Below are positions 1 to 8,249 of a stretch of 64,000 nt of DNA, one piece after another. A program made the translations under genes and the position numbers. The notes beneath the pieces were generated by a model. That model saw only the letters and a list, made by a program, of their open reading frames with translations. It was not told the origin of the DNA and searched no databases. Each line of letters starts with the position of its first letter. Position 1 is the first letter of the stretch. Origin of the DNA: Porphyrobacter sp. AAP60. Lineage in GTDB: Bacteria; Pseudomonadota; Alphaproteobacteria; Sphingomonadales; Sphingomonadaceae. The DNA is taken from assembly GCF_001296025.1 (NCBI RefSeq), contig NZ_LJHV01000008.1, positions 434,001 to 498,000 of the forward strand, given 5' to 3'.

Positions 1-2
1 GC

Positions 3-1001
3 GGCCGCGCGCTGGCGGATATCACCTTCCCCGGCCACCCCTTCGGTGCGCCCAAACTCGCCCTGACCCGCGATGTGGTGCTGCTTTCGGAAAGTGCCAA
101 GGCAAAGCTGGAGGCGGGCCTTGCCGCATGGCTCGACAAGCAGCTTGAACCGCTTGATCCCTTGCGCAAGCTGGCAGAGGCCGCACGCGATCCCGAGGCG
201 GGGTCGCAGGCACGCGCGCTGGTGATCACCCTGATCGATGCACGCGGGGTGATTTCGCGCGAGGAAGCGGGTCTGGAGCACCTGCCCAAGGAAATGCGCC
301 CCTATCTGCGCAAGCTGGGGATCACCTTTGGCGCGCTTGATATTTTCGCGGCCCCGCTGCTCAAGCCCGCGCCGCGCCGGTTGCTGCACGCGCTGGGGCT
401 GGATACGCGCCCGCTTCAGGACGCGATGCTGCCGGTGCTGGCGGAAGGCAGCTGGGCCAAGGGGCGTCTGCCCGCCGGATACCGCTTTGCCGGGTCACAG
501 GCGATCCGCGTCGATCTGGCCGAAAAGATCCTGCGCGCCGCCTTCGATTCCCGCGCCGTGGTGACAGCGGCCAAGCCGAAGGAGCGCAATCTCCCCTTCC
601 GGCTCGATCTGGCGCTGGCAGTGTCGATCGGGCTGGAGGCGGAGAACGCCCGCCGCCTGCTCGGCAGTGCTGGCTTTCGCTGCGATCGTGCCCGCGTGCT
701 GCCCGAAGGCGCGCAAGGCGCCCCCGCGCCCGATCGCTGGCACTGGCGCCCGCGCCGTCCGGACGAGAAGGGCGATAATGGGCGCGATCAAAGGCCTGCC
801 CGCCGCAAGGGGCAGGACAGGTCGCAAGCCAAAAACCATCCAGCCAAGGGCAAGCTGGCCAACAGCAGGCAGCAGGGGGATGACAGGCGCGGCCAGCGCC
901 CCGCCAGACCCGTCCAGACCCCCGCCAGGCCCCCGGTTGATACCGGCCCGGCCCGCGCTGGCGGCGCTTTCGACAAGTTGGCGGACCTGCTGAAAGGATG
1001 A
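3..1001 (+). CDS. C-terminal part of a superfamily II helicase-related protein (5' truncated)
   Basis: The reading frame is open from the window edge, so the true start and the ATPase core lie upstream; 332 codons are visible. The visible part resembles the C-terminal region of the Suv3-like helicase-related proteins found in alphaproteobacteria, which are thought to unwind RNA or DNA. It ends in a long basic, low-complexity tail (about residues 225-320, rich in R, K, Q and P) that probably binds nucleic acid. The stop overlaps the start of the next gene (ATGA), and the order helicase - S4 - fdxA - carD is typical of this bacterial group. The family call rests largely on that context because no helicase motif is visible here. 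Confidence 0.6.
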   Translation, partial: GRALADITFPGHPFGAPKLALTRDVVLLSESAKAKLEAGLAAWLDKQLEPLDPLRKLAEAARDPEAGSQARALVITLIDARGVISREEAGLEHLPKEMRPYLRKLGITFGALDIFAAPLLKPAPRRLLHALGLDTRPLQDAMLPVLAEGSWAKGRLPAGYRFAGSQAIRVDLAEKILRAAFDSRAVVTAAKPKERNLPFRLDLALAVSIGLEAENARRLLGSAGFRCDRARVLPEGAQGAPAPDRWHWRPRRPDEKGDNGRDQRPARRKGQDRSQAKNHPAKGKLANSRQQGDDRRGQRPARPVQTPARPPVDTGPARAGGAFDKLADLLKG

Positions 1002-1363
1002 CAGCGGGCGGCGCGGCCGGATCGGTGCGGGTCGACCGTCTGCTGGTCTGCCTGCGTTTTGCCCGCACACGCTCTGCCGCGCTGTCACTGATCGAAACCC
1101 GCGCTTTGCGCCGGAACAGAAAGCATGTGCTGCGTGGCAGCGAGCAGGTGCGTATCGGGGATGTGCTGACCATTGCCATGGGCCAGCAGGTCAGGGTGAT
1201 CGAACTGCTCTCCCTCCCCGAACGCCGCGGGCCGCCTGTCGAGGCGCGTTCGCATTATCGTGAGGTTGACGGCTCTGGACTTGACCCTAAAGGGCAAAAC
1301 ACCATAGGCGCGTCGCCGCCTGTGCCGGGCGTTCTGTCCGGCGATTCCGAAGATCGCTTTTGA
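998..1363 (+). CDS. S4-domain RNA-binding protein, HslR/Hsp15-like
   Basis: A 121-residue protein with an S4 RNA-binding fold in its first 70 residues ([19 protein letters not shown] onward) and a loose polar tail. The nearest known relative is Hsp15, which binds 50S subunits carrying stalled nascent chains; that role is inferred here. The ATG overlaps the stop of the upstream helicase gene by four bases, so the two are translationally coupled. The tail after about residue 85 shows no recognisable domain. FdxA follows 10 bp downstream. Confidence 0.8.
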   Translation: MTAGGAAGSVRVDRLLVCLRFARTRSAALSLIETRALRRNRKHVLRGSEQVRIGDVLTIAMGQQVRVIELLSLPERRGPPVEARSHYREVDGSGLDPKGQNTIGASPPVPGVLSGDSEDRF

Positions 1364-1373
1364 AAGAGCCGCA

Positions 1374-1712
1374 ATGACTTACGTCGTCACCGAAGACTGC
1401 ATCAAGTGCAAGTACACCGACTGTGTGGAAGTGTGCCCGGTCGATTGCTTCTATGAGGGCGAAAATATGCTGGTGATCAATCCCAGCGAATGCATTGATT
1501 GCGGCGTGTGCGAGCCCGAATGCCCGGCCGAGGCGATCCTGCCCGATACCGAAGACGGTCTGGAAAAGTGGCTGGAACTGAACACCCAGTATTCCGCCCA
1601 GTGGCCGAACATCACCAGCCAGAAGGCGCCGCCCGAAGATGCCGATGCGCACAAGGGCGAAAAGGACAAGTTCCAGCTCTATTTCAGCGCAGAACCGGGC
1701 GAAGGCGACTGA
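1374..1712 (+). CDS. fdxA: 7Fe ferredoxin FdxA
   Basis: A 112-residue bacterial-type ferredoxin carrying one [3Fe-4S] and one [4Fe-4S] cluster, acting as a soluble electron carrier. Cysteines are visible at 9, 12, 17 and 21, with a second set at 40, 43, 46 and 50, each set ending in Cys-Pro. The extra Cys25 and the acidic C-terminal extension of about 55 residues match the Azotobacter FdI type. It follows the S4 gene by 10 bp and probably belongs to the same transcript. Length and motif spacing fit the family fully. Confidence 0.93.
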   Translation: MTYVVTEDCIKCKYTDCVEVCPVDCFYEGENMLVINPSECIDCGVCEPECPAEAILPDTEDGLEKWLELNTQYSAQWPNITSQKAPPEDADAHKGEKDKFQLYFSAEPGEGD

Positions 1713-1771
1713 TCGGCCCCTGCCTGCGCCCGGCGATTGGAACAGGCCTGCGCCTACCCTGTTGAAAGGGT

Positions 1772-2569
1772 ATGCAGTCTCTTCTTACCTCTCTCAGGGC
1801 CGGCTGGTCACGCGCTAGCGATAGCAATGCCGGCCTGATCGCCGCCGGAATCGCCTATTACGGATTTCTGGCGCTTGTCCCCCTGCTGGCAGCGGCATTT
1901 CTGACCTATGGTCTGGCGGTCGACCCGCAAACCATCGCCGCGCACGGCGAAAGCCTTACCCGGACATTGCCCGGCGCGGCGGGCGAACTGGTGGCGGGAC
2001 AGCTCGACAACGTCACCGAACAACGCGGCGGGAGCAGCGGGCTGGGACTGGTCGTTGCGCTCGCACTGGCGCTGGTGGGCGCAAGAGTGGCAGCGGGCGC
2101 GCTGATCACCGCGCTCGACATGGCCTTTGCAGAGCAACCGGACCGCGGCTTTATCGCTGGTAACCTTCTCGCCTTGGCGATCACATTGGGCGCTGTTCTG
2201 GCGCTGGGCCTGATGGCGGGCATCACCGCGATGGTTTCGACCATATTTGCAGGATCGGGCGGGGCTTTTGCCAGTTACTTTTTGATGGGGGTAGCAGGAT
2301 TCGCAGGGGCAGCGCTGGCCTATCGCATCGTGCCGCAGCGGCAAGCCGTAACCCGCGCCCAAGCCATGCGCGGCGGCGCACTATTTGCCACAGGCTGGAT
2401 CGCGGCCAGTGCCGGCTTCGGTTTTTATACAAGCAATTTCGGCAATTACGACGTGACCTACGGATCGCTTGGTGCGGTGGTGGTGTTCCTGACCTGGATC
2501 TGGCTCAGCGCGTGGCTGCTGCTGCTGGGCGCGCACTTTGCTGCGGCGAGCCGGCTTATGAGCGATTGA
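1772..2569 (+). CDS. YihY/BrkB-family inner-membrane protein
   Basis: A 265-residue integral membrane protein with about six hydrophobic segments and the family signature near residues 20-45 (AGIAYYGFLALVPLL), where a conserved polar stretch precedes the first helices. Members were once called ribonuclease BN by mistake and are now regarded as putative transporters or envelope factors with no settled function. The ATG at 1772 follows a 59-bp gap after fdxA. The C-terminal helix pair (TWIWLSAWLLLLGA) is also typical. A perfect inverted repeat and the carD promoter region begin about 10 bp after the stop. Confidence 0.82.
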   Translation: MQSLLTSLRAGWSRASDSNAGLIAAGIAYYGFLALVPLLAAAFLTYGLAVDPQTIAAHGESLTRTLPGAAGELVAGQLDNVTEQRGGSSGLGLVVALALALVGARVAAGALITALDMAFAEQPDRGFIAGNLLALAITLGAVLALGLMAGITAMVSTIFAGSGGAFASYFLMGVAGFAGAALAYRIVPQRQAVTRAQAMRGGALFATGWIAASAGFGFYTSNFGNYDVTYGSLGAVVVFLTWIWLSAWLLLLGAHFAAASRLMSD

Positions 2570-2578
2570 CAGGTTCGA

Positions 2579-2610
2579 CTCGCAATTTTGTTGCGAGCGT
2601 GCTATATAAT
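2579..2610 (+). promoter_or_regulatory. putative carD promoter with an adjacent inverted repeat
   Basis: An extended -10 element (TG at 2600-2601, then TATATA/TATAAT at 2603-2610) follows a perfect 7-bp inverted repeat, CTCGCAA (2579-2585) and TTGCGAG (2591-2597), with a 5-base centre. No good -35 lies at normal spacing; a TTGACA at 2566-2571 is too far away. The repeat occupies the spacer/-35 position, so it may be an operator or an activator site for carD. It implies a carD leader of about 170 nt. The call is by eye only. Confidence 0.45.
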
Positions 2611-2790
2611 AATGCAACCGCGCAGGCCCGCAGCCCGCGCAGGCGATGAAAACCAGGAAGGCCGCACCACCAGCAACCCCCAAACCGGATGATCCGCTCC
2701 CGGCGCTTGCCCTCATCCGAGGTCGGGTCGCGCCGCCGGGATCGTTGTCCGCTCTCACACTGGCAGGACGGCTCACAGAAAGGATCTTGC

Positions 2791-3324
2791 ATGGCAAGCA
2801 CCGCAAACGCATTCACCGTCGGCGATTATGTTGTTTACCCCAAGCACGGCGTTGGCCGCGTTATCGAGCTCCAGAGCGAGGAAATCGCCGGAATGCAGCT
2901 CGAACTTTATGTCCTGCGGTTTGAAAAGGAGCGCATGACGCTCCGCGTGCCGACCAATAAGGTCGAAGCGATCGGGATGCGCAAGCTTTCGTCGGACAAG
3001 ACGCTGAAGCAGGCGATGGAAACCCTCAAGGGCAAGCCCAAGGTCAAGCGCACCATGTGGTCGCGCCGCGCGCAGGAATATGAAGCGAAGATCAACTCGG
3101 GCGACCTGGTGTCGATTGCCGAAGTGACCCGCGATCTGTTCCGCCCCGAAGACCAGCCGGAACAATCCTATTCGGAACGCCAGATCTTCGAAGCGGCCTC
3201 CAGCCGCCTCGCCCGCGAACTCGCGGCGATGGAAGAAACCGACGAGCCGACCGCGCTGAACAAGATCCTCGATGTGCTGCGCGAACACGCGCCGCAATAT
3301 TACGACAGCGCCGAAGAAGCCTGA
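2791..3324 (+). CDS. carD: CarD-family RNA polymerase-binding transcriptional regulator
   Basis: A 177-residue CarD/CdnL protein. It binds the RNA polymerase beta subunit and stabilises open complexes at rRNA and housekeeping promoters. The N-terminal RNAP-interaction (Tudor-like) domain spans about residues 8-60 (GDYVVYPKHGVGRV), and a helical DNA-binding C-terminal domain follows, with RRAQEYEAKINSGDL near residue 90. I chose the ATG at 2791 because it starts the conserved domain and has AGAAAGGA 7 bases upstream; the frame is open further back to 2689, but that extension has no family support. A strong terminator follows at 3348-3381. Confidence 0.93.
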   Translation: MASTANAFTVGDYVVYPKHGVGRVIELQSEEIAGMQLELYVLRFEKERMTLRVPTNKVEAIGMRKLSSDKTLKQAMETLKGKPKVKRTMWSRRAQEYEAKINSGDLVSIAEVTRDLFRPEDQPEQSYSERQIFEAASSRLARELAAMEETDEPTALNKILDVLREHAPQYYDSAEEA

Positions 3325-3347
3325 GGCTTTTCCCGCGCAACGCGAAC

Positions 3348-3381
3348 AAAAAGGGCCGCCCTTCGCCGGGCGGCCCTTTTT
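3348..3381 (+). terminator. Rho-independent terminator after carD
   Basis: A perfect 9-bp stem (GGGCCGCCC, 3353-3361, and GGGCGGCCC, 3368-3376) with a 6-base loop, flanked by five A and followed by five T. It lies 24 bp after the carD stop. The A-tract means it could also work on the other strand. Confidence 0.93.
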
Positions 3382-3447
3382 CATTGTGCGGCCCGCGTTG
3401 GTGTATTATGCGGGCAATACGCTTAAGCATTTCAGGAGAGGCATATC

Positions 3448-4290
3448 ATGATCCAACTGACCGGCCGCCATGCCGCATCGGCCATCGCGGCGCTGGCCGC
3501 GCTGTCCACGCTCACCGCTTGCGAGGGCGCGGATATCGAGATCAACGGTCAGAAGGGCGTGCCGCTATCCGAGGTCGAGATCGCCGGGCCAGCCCCGTCG
3601 GAGGTGGTGCTCGCCTCGGGCGATACCGTGATCCTTACCGAAGGGGACACCTTTACGCTTAAGGTTGAGGGCAGCAACACGGATTCCCTGCGCTTCGTGC
3701 GCGACGACGAAACAATCGGCATCACCCGTGAAGATGGCTGGAACGGCAGCAGCAACGCCACCATCCTCATCACCATGCCCGCGCCCCGCGAAGTGACCAT
3801 CGCTGGCAGCGGCACGATCAAAGCGGCGACGCTGGCAAGTACCTCGGAAATCTCTATCGGCGGGTCGGGTACGGTCGAATTCGGCACCGTTGCCGCTGAA
3901 AGGCTCGGCATCAATATCGGCGGGGCAGGCAAGGTCAGCGGTGCGGGCACCGTGCGCAATCTCGAAATATCGATCGGTGGCAGCGGTGATGTCGAAATGG
4001 CCGGGTTAAAGGCTGATACGGCGGAGATCGCCATCGGCGGCGCTGGCGATGTTGCCTTTGCCTCGGATGGCGAAGTGACAGCCAGCATTGCCGGTGCAGG
4101 TGACATCAACGTCACCGGCAATGCCAAATGCACCGTTAGCGCATTCGGATCGGGCACACTCACCTGCGCGCCCGGCGCCAGCGGCGCCACCGCTGCGATC
4201 CCTGCGCCGGTCGAAACACCGGAAACTTCTGGCGTTCCGATCGCACCCAAGGCTCCAACCGCCCCGATTGTCGCCAAGCCCGCAGAATAG
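3448..4290 (+). CDS. DUF2807 (GIN-domain) lipoprotein
   Basis: A 280-residue exported protein. The N-terminal signal ends in a lipobox (LTAC, Cys at about residue 26), so it is likely lipid-anchored in the envelope. Most of the mature part (about 55-245) is a repetitive beta-helix of the DUF2807/head-GIN type, with recurring G-G/A-S/A-G steps such as ISIGGSGTVEFG and INIGGAGKVSGAG. A Pro/Ala/Thr-rich tail follows. The family has no known biochemical function; adhesion or envelope roles are guesses. The ATG at 3448 has AGGAGAG 7 bases upstream. Confidence 0.85.
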   Translation: MIQLTGRHAASAIAALAALSTLTACEGADIEINGQKGVPLSEVEIAGPAPSEVVLASGDTVILTEGDTFTLKVEGSNTDSLRFVRDDETIGITREDGWNGSSNATILITMPAPREVTIAGSGTIKAATLASTSEISIGGSGTVEFGTVAAERLGINIGGAGKVSGAGTVRNLEISIGGSGDVEMAGLKADTAEIAIGGAGDVAFASDGEVTASIAGAGDINVTGNAKCTVSAFGSGTLTCAPGASGATAAIPAPVETPETSGVPIAPKAPTAPIVAKPAE

Positions 4291-4330
4291 GATTTGCTTT
4301 CGGGCGAGGCGTGGGTGAGATTGCGTGACT

Positions 4331-4663
4331 ATGCGCACACCTGCCCTCCTCGGATTGATTCTTGCCGCTTGTACCTTGCAAGGGTGCCTTGCGCGCGCCG
4401 CGGCGGATGTCGTGACCCTGCCGGTGCGGGCCGTGGGCAAGGGCGTTGACCTTGCCACCACCAGCCAGTCCGAAGCCGACGAGAATCGCGGGCGCGAAAT
4501 CCGCAAGCGCGAAGAACGGCTGGGCAAGCTGGAACGCGACTACGACAAGCAGATGGAACGCTGCGCCGATGGCGATGATGCGGCCTGCGACAAGGCCCAG
4601 GCGATCCGTGCCGAAATGAAGGCGCTGATGCCGGGCATTCCGTTAGAGCCGGAGCGGGATTAG
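4331..4663 (+). CDS. small predicted lipoprotein with a charged helical body
   Basis: A 110-residue protein from the ATG at 4331; a GTG at 4325 in the same frame is the alternative start. A short hydrophobic signal ends in LQGC, a clear lipobox. The body is highly charged and helical (about residues 45-80), with a Cys-x8-Cys pair near residue 80 that could form a disulfide. I recognise no named domain. It lies 40 bp after the DUF2807 lipoprotein and may be co-transcribed with it. Its last bases overlap the end of the convergent tsaC gene. Confidence 0.7.
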   Translation: MRTPALLGLILAACTLQGCLARAAADVVTLPVRAVGKGVDLATTSQSEADENRGREIRKREERLGKLERDYDKQMERCADGDDAACDKAQAIRAEMKALMPGIPLEPERD

Positions 4664-5589
4664 GCCGCTGCCCGCCGCAACCGGTCATTGATCGCGCGGC
4701 CAATGCCCTCGTCCGGCACCGGGGCGACAGCGATGCGCGGCTGCGGGGCATCTGCGGCTTCGTGCAAGGCAGCGTAAAGGCGCGCAGCGGCCTCGGAGAG
4801 ATCACCGCCCGCTGACAGCGTAACATCACCCGCCACCGCGCCGAAACCGATCAGGAACTCGTCCGGCGCGGCCTCCAGCGCATTCAGCCGCACCGGCTTT
4901 CCCGGCGCATAGTGGCTGGCGAGCTGGCCCGGAGCTTCTATCGTCGCTTCGATACCGCCGCCCGCCGCCTGCAACCCGATCTGTATCGGCCCGGGGCGCA
5001 GTTCTTCGATCCTGCCATCGGATCGCACCGCGACAATCGTCGATTCCACCCCCGCCATGGTCGCCCCGCCATCCAGCACCATGTTGATCCGCCCGTCGAG
5101 CGAGGCGAGCACATGCGCCGCGCAGGTGGGGCTGATAAAGCCGGAACGGTTGGCCGAAGGCGCGGCGAGCGGGAAATCGACTGCCTCCAGCAAGGACCGC
5201 ATCGCCGGATGCGCAGGCGCACGCAAGGCGATGGTCGGCAGGCCCGCTGTCACGGCGTCAGCCACAATCGCACCGGCGCGGCGCGGCAGCACCAGCGTGA
5301 GCGGGCCGGGCCAGTGTTCATCCGCCAGCGCAACAGCTGCCGGTGAAAGATCGGCATATTCCGCCGCTTGGCGCACATCGCGCACATGCACGATCAGCGG
5401 GTTGAAATCGGGCCGCCCCTTCGCGGCATAAATCTTCGCTACCGCCCCCGCGCTGTCGGCGCGCGCGGCGAGGCCATAGACCGTCTCGGTCGGCACGGCG
5501 ACGAGCCCCCCCGATTCGAGGATTTGCGCCGCCCGCGCGATCCCTGCGGCGTTTGCCAGCACCACTTCCGTAACGTTCTTGCCGCTCAT
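4660..5589 (-). CDS. tsaC: L-threonylcarbamoyladenylate synthase (Sua5/YrdC type)
   Basis: A 309-residue enzyme making threonylcarbamoyl-AMP from threonine, bicarbonate and ATP for the t6A37 modification of ANN-decoding tRNAs. The YrdC domain covers about residues 12-205, with the conserved KGRPDFNPLIVHV (near 57) and SANRSG motifs. The remaining C-terminal 100 residues, including LASHYAPGKPVRL, form the Sua5 domain, so this is the long two-domain type. The gene is divergent from the acyl-CoA dehydrogenase, with a gap of about 73 bp if the latter starts at 5663. Confidence 0.93.
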   Translation of the reverse strand: MSGKNVTEVVLANAAGIARAAQILESGGLVAVPTETVYGLAARADSAGAVAKIYAAKGRPDFNPLIVHVRDVRQAAEYADLSPAAVALADEHWPGPLTLVLPRRAGAIVADAVTAGLPTIALRAPAHPAMRSLLEAVDFPLAAPSANRSGFISPTCAAHVLASLDGRINMVLDGGATMAGVESTIVAVRSDGRIEELRPGPIQIGLQAAGGGIEATIEAPGQLASHYAPGKPVRLNALEAAPDEFLIGFGAVAGDVTLSAGGDLSEAAARLYAALHEAADAPQPRIAVAPVPDEGIGRAINDRLRRAAA

Positions 5590-5662
5590 GCTCCGGCGCT
5601 ATATTCAAACCCCCGCCCTGCCAAGTGCGCAGCCCCTTTCCCGACGCAAGGACGCCCCCGAA

Positions 5663-7417
5663 GTGACCCCCTTTACCCCGCCGACCGCCGACCAATTGCT
5701 CGCCATCCGCATCAATGCCGGGATCGAGGAACTGGCGCAGTCCGAACGTTTCGCCCATGCCGAAGCCGATCTGGTCGAAGCCATCGTCGAAGGCGTGGGG
5801 CAATTTGCGGCTGGCGAATTCGCTCCGCTGAACCGCAAGGGCGATCTGGAAGGCGCGAAGCTGGAGAATGGCCGCGTGCGCCTGCCCGAAGGGTTCGATG
5901 CGGCCTATTCCGCCTATGTCGAGCAGGGCTGGAACGCGATTGCCAGCCCGGCAGAGCATGGCGGACAGGGCCTGCCCTTCACCCTGTCATGCAATGTGCT
6001 GGAAAACCTCGGCGCGGCGAACATGGCCTTCACCCTGCTGCCAATGCTGAGCGTCGGCGCGATCGAGGCGCTGGAGCATCACGGCTCCAACGATCAGAAG
6101 GCAATGTATCTGCCCAAACTCGTCAGCGGCGAATGGTCAGGCACGATGAACCTGACCGAACCCGCCGCGGGCAGCGATGTCGGCGCGCTGCGATCGACCG
6201 CCGAACCTGTCAACGAAGGCCCGCACGCGGGCAAATACCAGATCACCGGCCAGAAGATTTACATCACCTGGGGCGAACATGATCTGTCGGGCAATATCAT
6301 CCACCTCGTCCTCGCCCGCCTGCCGGGTGCGCCGGAGGGATCGCGCGGGATCAGCCTGTTCGTGGTGCCCAAATATCACGTGAACGCCGACGGCAGCCTT
6401 GGCCCGCACAATGATCTGCGCTGCGTCAGCATCGAACACAAGCTCGGCATCAACGCCTCGCCCACCTGCGTGATGAGTTACGGTGACAATGGCGAGTGCA
6501 TCGGTGAACTGGTCGGCCACGAGAACAAGGGTCTCGCCGCGATGTTCACGATGATGAACAACGCCCGCATCAATGTCGGCAACCAAGGCGTGCAGATTGG
6601 CGAGCGCGCCACGCAGCAGGCGCTCGCCTATGCGCGGGACAGGGTGCAGTCCGCCCGTGCCGGTTCGCCCGACAAGACGGCTGTTGCCATCATCGAACAC
6701 CCCGATGTGCGCCGCATGATCCTGCGCATGAAGGCCCTAACCGAAGGCGCGCGCGCATTGCTCTATTACTGCGCAGGGCAGGTCGATCGCGGCAATCTGG
6801 GTGATGAAGCCGCCAAGGCGCGGGCCGAAATCGTGGTACCGCTGATAAAGGCATGGGGCACCGATATCGGCGTGGAAGTGGCGGGCCTCGGCATCCAGAT
6901 CCACGGCGGCATGGGCTTTGTCGAGGAAACCGGCGCGGCGCAGCACTGGCGCGATTCGCGGATTGCCCCGATCTATGAAGGCACCAACGGCATTCAGGCG
7001 GCTGACCTTGTGACCCGCAAGCTCGGGCTGGAAGGCGGCGAAGCGATGGTGGCTTTGTTCGAGACCATCGCCCGCGAAGCCTCAGGCGCCAAAGAGAAAG
7101 GGCGCACCCTCGCCGCACTGGCGCAGGATTGCGCGGATATCGCCCGCTGGATGCGTGACGAGGCGAGCCTTGATGATCGCCTTGCCGGCAGCGTGCCCTT
7201 CTGCACCATGGCCGCCGTGTGCGTTGCCGGGTGGCAGCTGATGAAGCAGGGCGAAGCCGTGGCCGCAGGCGCAGCGCCCGAACTCGCGCAGTCCAAGCCG
7301 GTGACGGTCCGCTTCTTCCTCGACCGGGTCGTGCCCGAAGCCATCGGGCTGAAGGCCGGAGCCATCGCCGGGGCCGAAGGGCTCTACACCATCCCCGCCG
7401 CCGCCCTGGCCGGTTGA
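5663..7417 (+). CDS. acyl-CoA dehydrogenase with C-terminal extension domain
   Basis: An FAD enzyme, 584 residues from the GTG at 5663, that oxidises acyl-CoA to the 2-enoyl-CoA in beta-oxidation. The N-terminal, middle (MNLTEPAAGSDVGAL) and C-terminal catalytic domains are all visible. The catalytic-base motif APIYEGTNGIQA is near residue 445, and the extra C-terminal module of the large ACAD subfamily follows. I chose GTG 5663 because AAGGA sits 10 bases upstream and it avoids overlap with the divergent tsaC start; an in-frame ATG exists at 5579. Substrate length cannot be read from the sequence. The next gene starts one base after the stop. Confidence 0.88.
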   Translation: MTPFTPPTADQLLAIRINAGIEELAQSERFAHAEADLVEAIVEGVGQFAAGEFAPLNRKGDLEGAKLENGRVRLPEGFDAAYSAYVEQGWNAIASPAEHGGQGLPFTLSCNVLENLGAANMAFTLLPMLSVGAIEALEHHGSNDQKAMYLPKLVSGEWSGTMNLTEPAAGSDVGALRSTAEPVNEGPHAGKYQITGQKIYITWGEHDLSGNIIHLVLARLPGAPEGSRGISLFVVPKYHVNADGSLGPHNDLRCVSIEHKLGINASPTCVMSYGDNGECIGELVGHENKGLAAMFTMMNNARINVGNQGVQIGERATQQALAYARDRVQSARAGSPDKTAVAIIEHPDVRRMILRMKALTEGARALLYYCAGQVDRGNLGDEAAKARAEIVVPLIKAWGTDIGVEVAGLGIQIHGGMGFVEETGAAQHWRDSRIAPIYEGTNGIQAADLVTRKLGLEGGEAMVALFETIAREASGAKEKGRTLAALAQDCADIARWMRDEASLDDRLAGSVPFCTMAAVCVAGWQLMKQGEAVAAGAAPELAQSKPVTVRFFLDRVVPEAIGLKAGAIAGAEGLYTIPAAALAG

Positions 7418-7418
7418 G

Positions 7419-8249
7419 ATGGAACGGGGGGACGCGCTGGAACGGATCGCCGCCGCGCTCGAACGGCTAGCGCCCCCGCCCCCGCCGCCCACGGACTGGC
7501 AATGCGCTCCGGCCTATCTGTGGCAAGATGGTCAGGCACAGGGGCAGGCGGTGCCAGTGCCGGTGCTGGACGCGCTGCCGCTCGATACACTCCACGGGAT
7601 CGACGCGCAAAAAGTCGCGCTGCGCAACAATTGCGCGCGGCTCGCAAGCGGCGCGGCGGCGCATGATGTGCTGCTTTGGGGCGCGCGCGGCATGGGCAAA
7701 TCGGCGCTGGTGCGCGCCTGTGTGGCCGATGTGCAAAAAGATGCGCCGCAATCGCTGGCGCTGGTGCAGCTTGCCCCCGGCTCCCTTGGCAGCTTTCCCG
7801 CACTGATCGCCGCGCTGGCACAGCAACCGCGCAGTTTCCTGCTGTTCATCGACGATCTTGGCTTCGGCGCGAACGGGCGGGCCGAAATGCTGGCTCTGCG
7901 CAGCCTGCTCGACGGCGGCATCGCCCCGCGCCCTGCGCATATCCGCCTTGCGGTGACCGCCAACCGCCGCGCCATTGTCGAACGCGAGGATACCAGCGCC
8001 GCGATCCACGAACGCGACGAGCGCGATGATGCGCTGGCACTCGCGGATCGCTTCGGCCTGACGCTGGGGTTCCACCCGGCGGACAAGGATACCTACCTCG
8101 CCATTGTCTCCGCCTACCTCGCCCCGCCGGGCCTCGGCTTCGATGCAGAGGAAGCGATGGCTTTCGCGATCCAGCGCGGCAACCGTTCAGGCCGCACCGC
8201 GCTGCAATTCGCTACCGAAATCGCCGGGCGGGCGAGAAAGACCCTCTAG
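7419..8249 (+). CDS. DUF815 AAA+-type ATPase
   Basis: A 276-residue P-loop ATPase of the DUF815 family. A Walker A motif (WGARGMGKSALV) lies near residue 87-98 and a Walker B (LLFIDDLGF) near 142-150. The N-terminus has a short Pro-rich linker after a small helix. Family members resemble DnaA/AAA+ folds, but their substrates are unknown. The gene begins one base after the acyl-CoA dehydrogenase stop, so co-transcription is likely even though no functional link is obvious. Its end overlaps the convergent dehydrogenase-like gene by four bases. Confidence 0.85.
   Translation: MERGDALERIAAALERLAPPPPPPTDWQCAPAYLWQDGQAQGQAVPVPVLDALPLDTLHGIDAQKVALRNNCARLASGAAAHDVLLWGARGMGKSALVRACVADVQKDAPQSLALVQLAPGSLGSFPALIAALAQQPRSFLLFIDDLGFGANGRAEMLALRSLLDGGIAPRPAHIRLAVTANRRAIVEREDTSAAIHERDERDDALALADRFGLTLGFHPADKDTYLAIVSAYLAPPGLGFDAEEAMAFAIQRGNRSGRTALQFATEIAGRARKTL

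Noticed and set aside
2566-2571. TTGACA as the -35 of the carD promoter.
   Set aside because: It is 33 bp from the best -10 (2605-2610), too far for a sigma-70 promoter, and it overlaps the brkB stop.
6370-6390. ATATCACGTGAAC in the acyl-CoA dehydrogenase gene as a ninth parS.
   Set aside because: The right half resembles parS but the left half does not match TGTTTCAC; too many mismatches.
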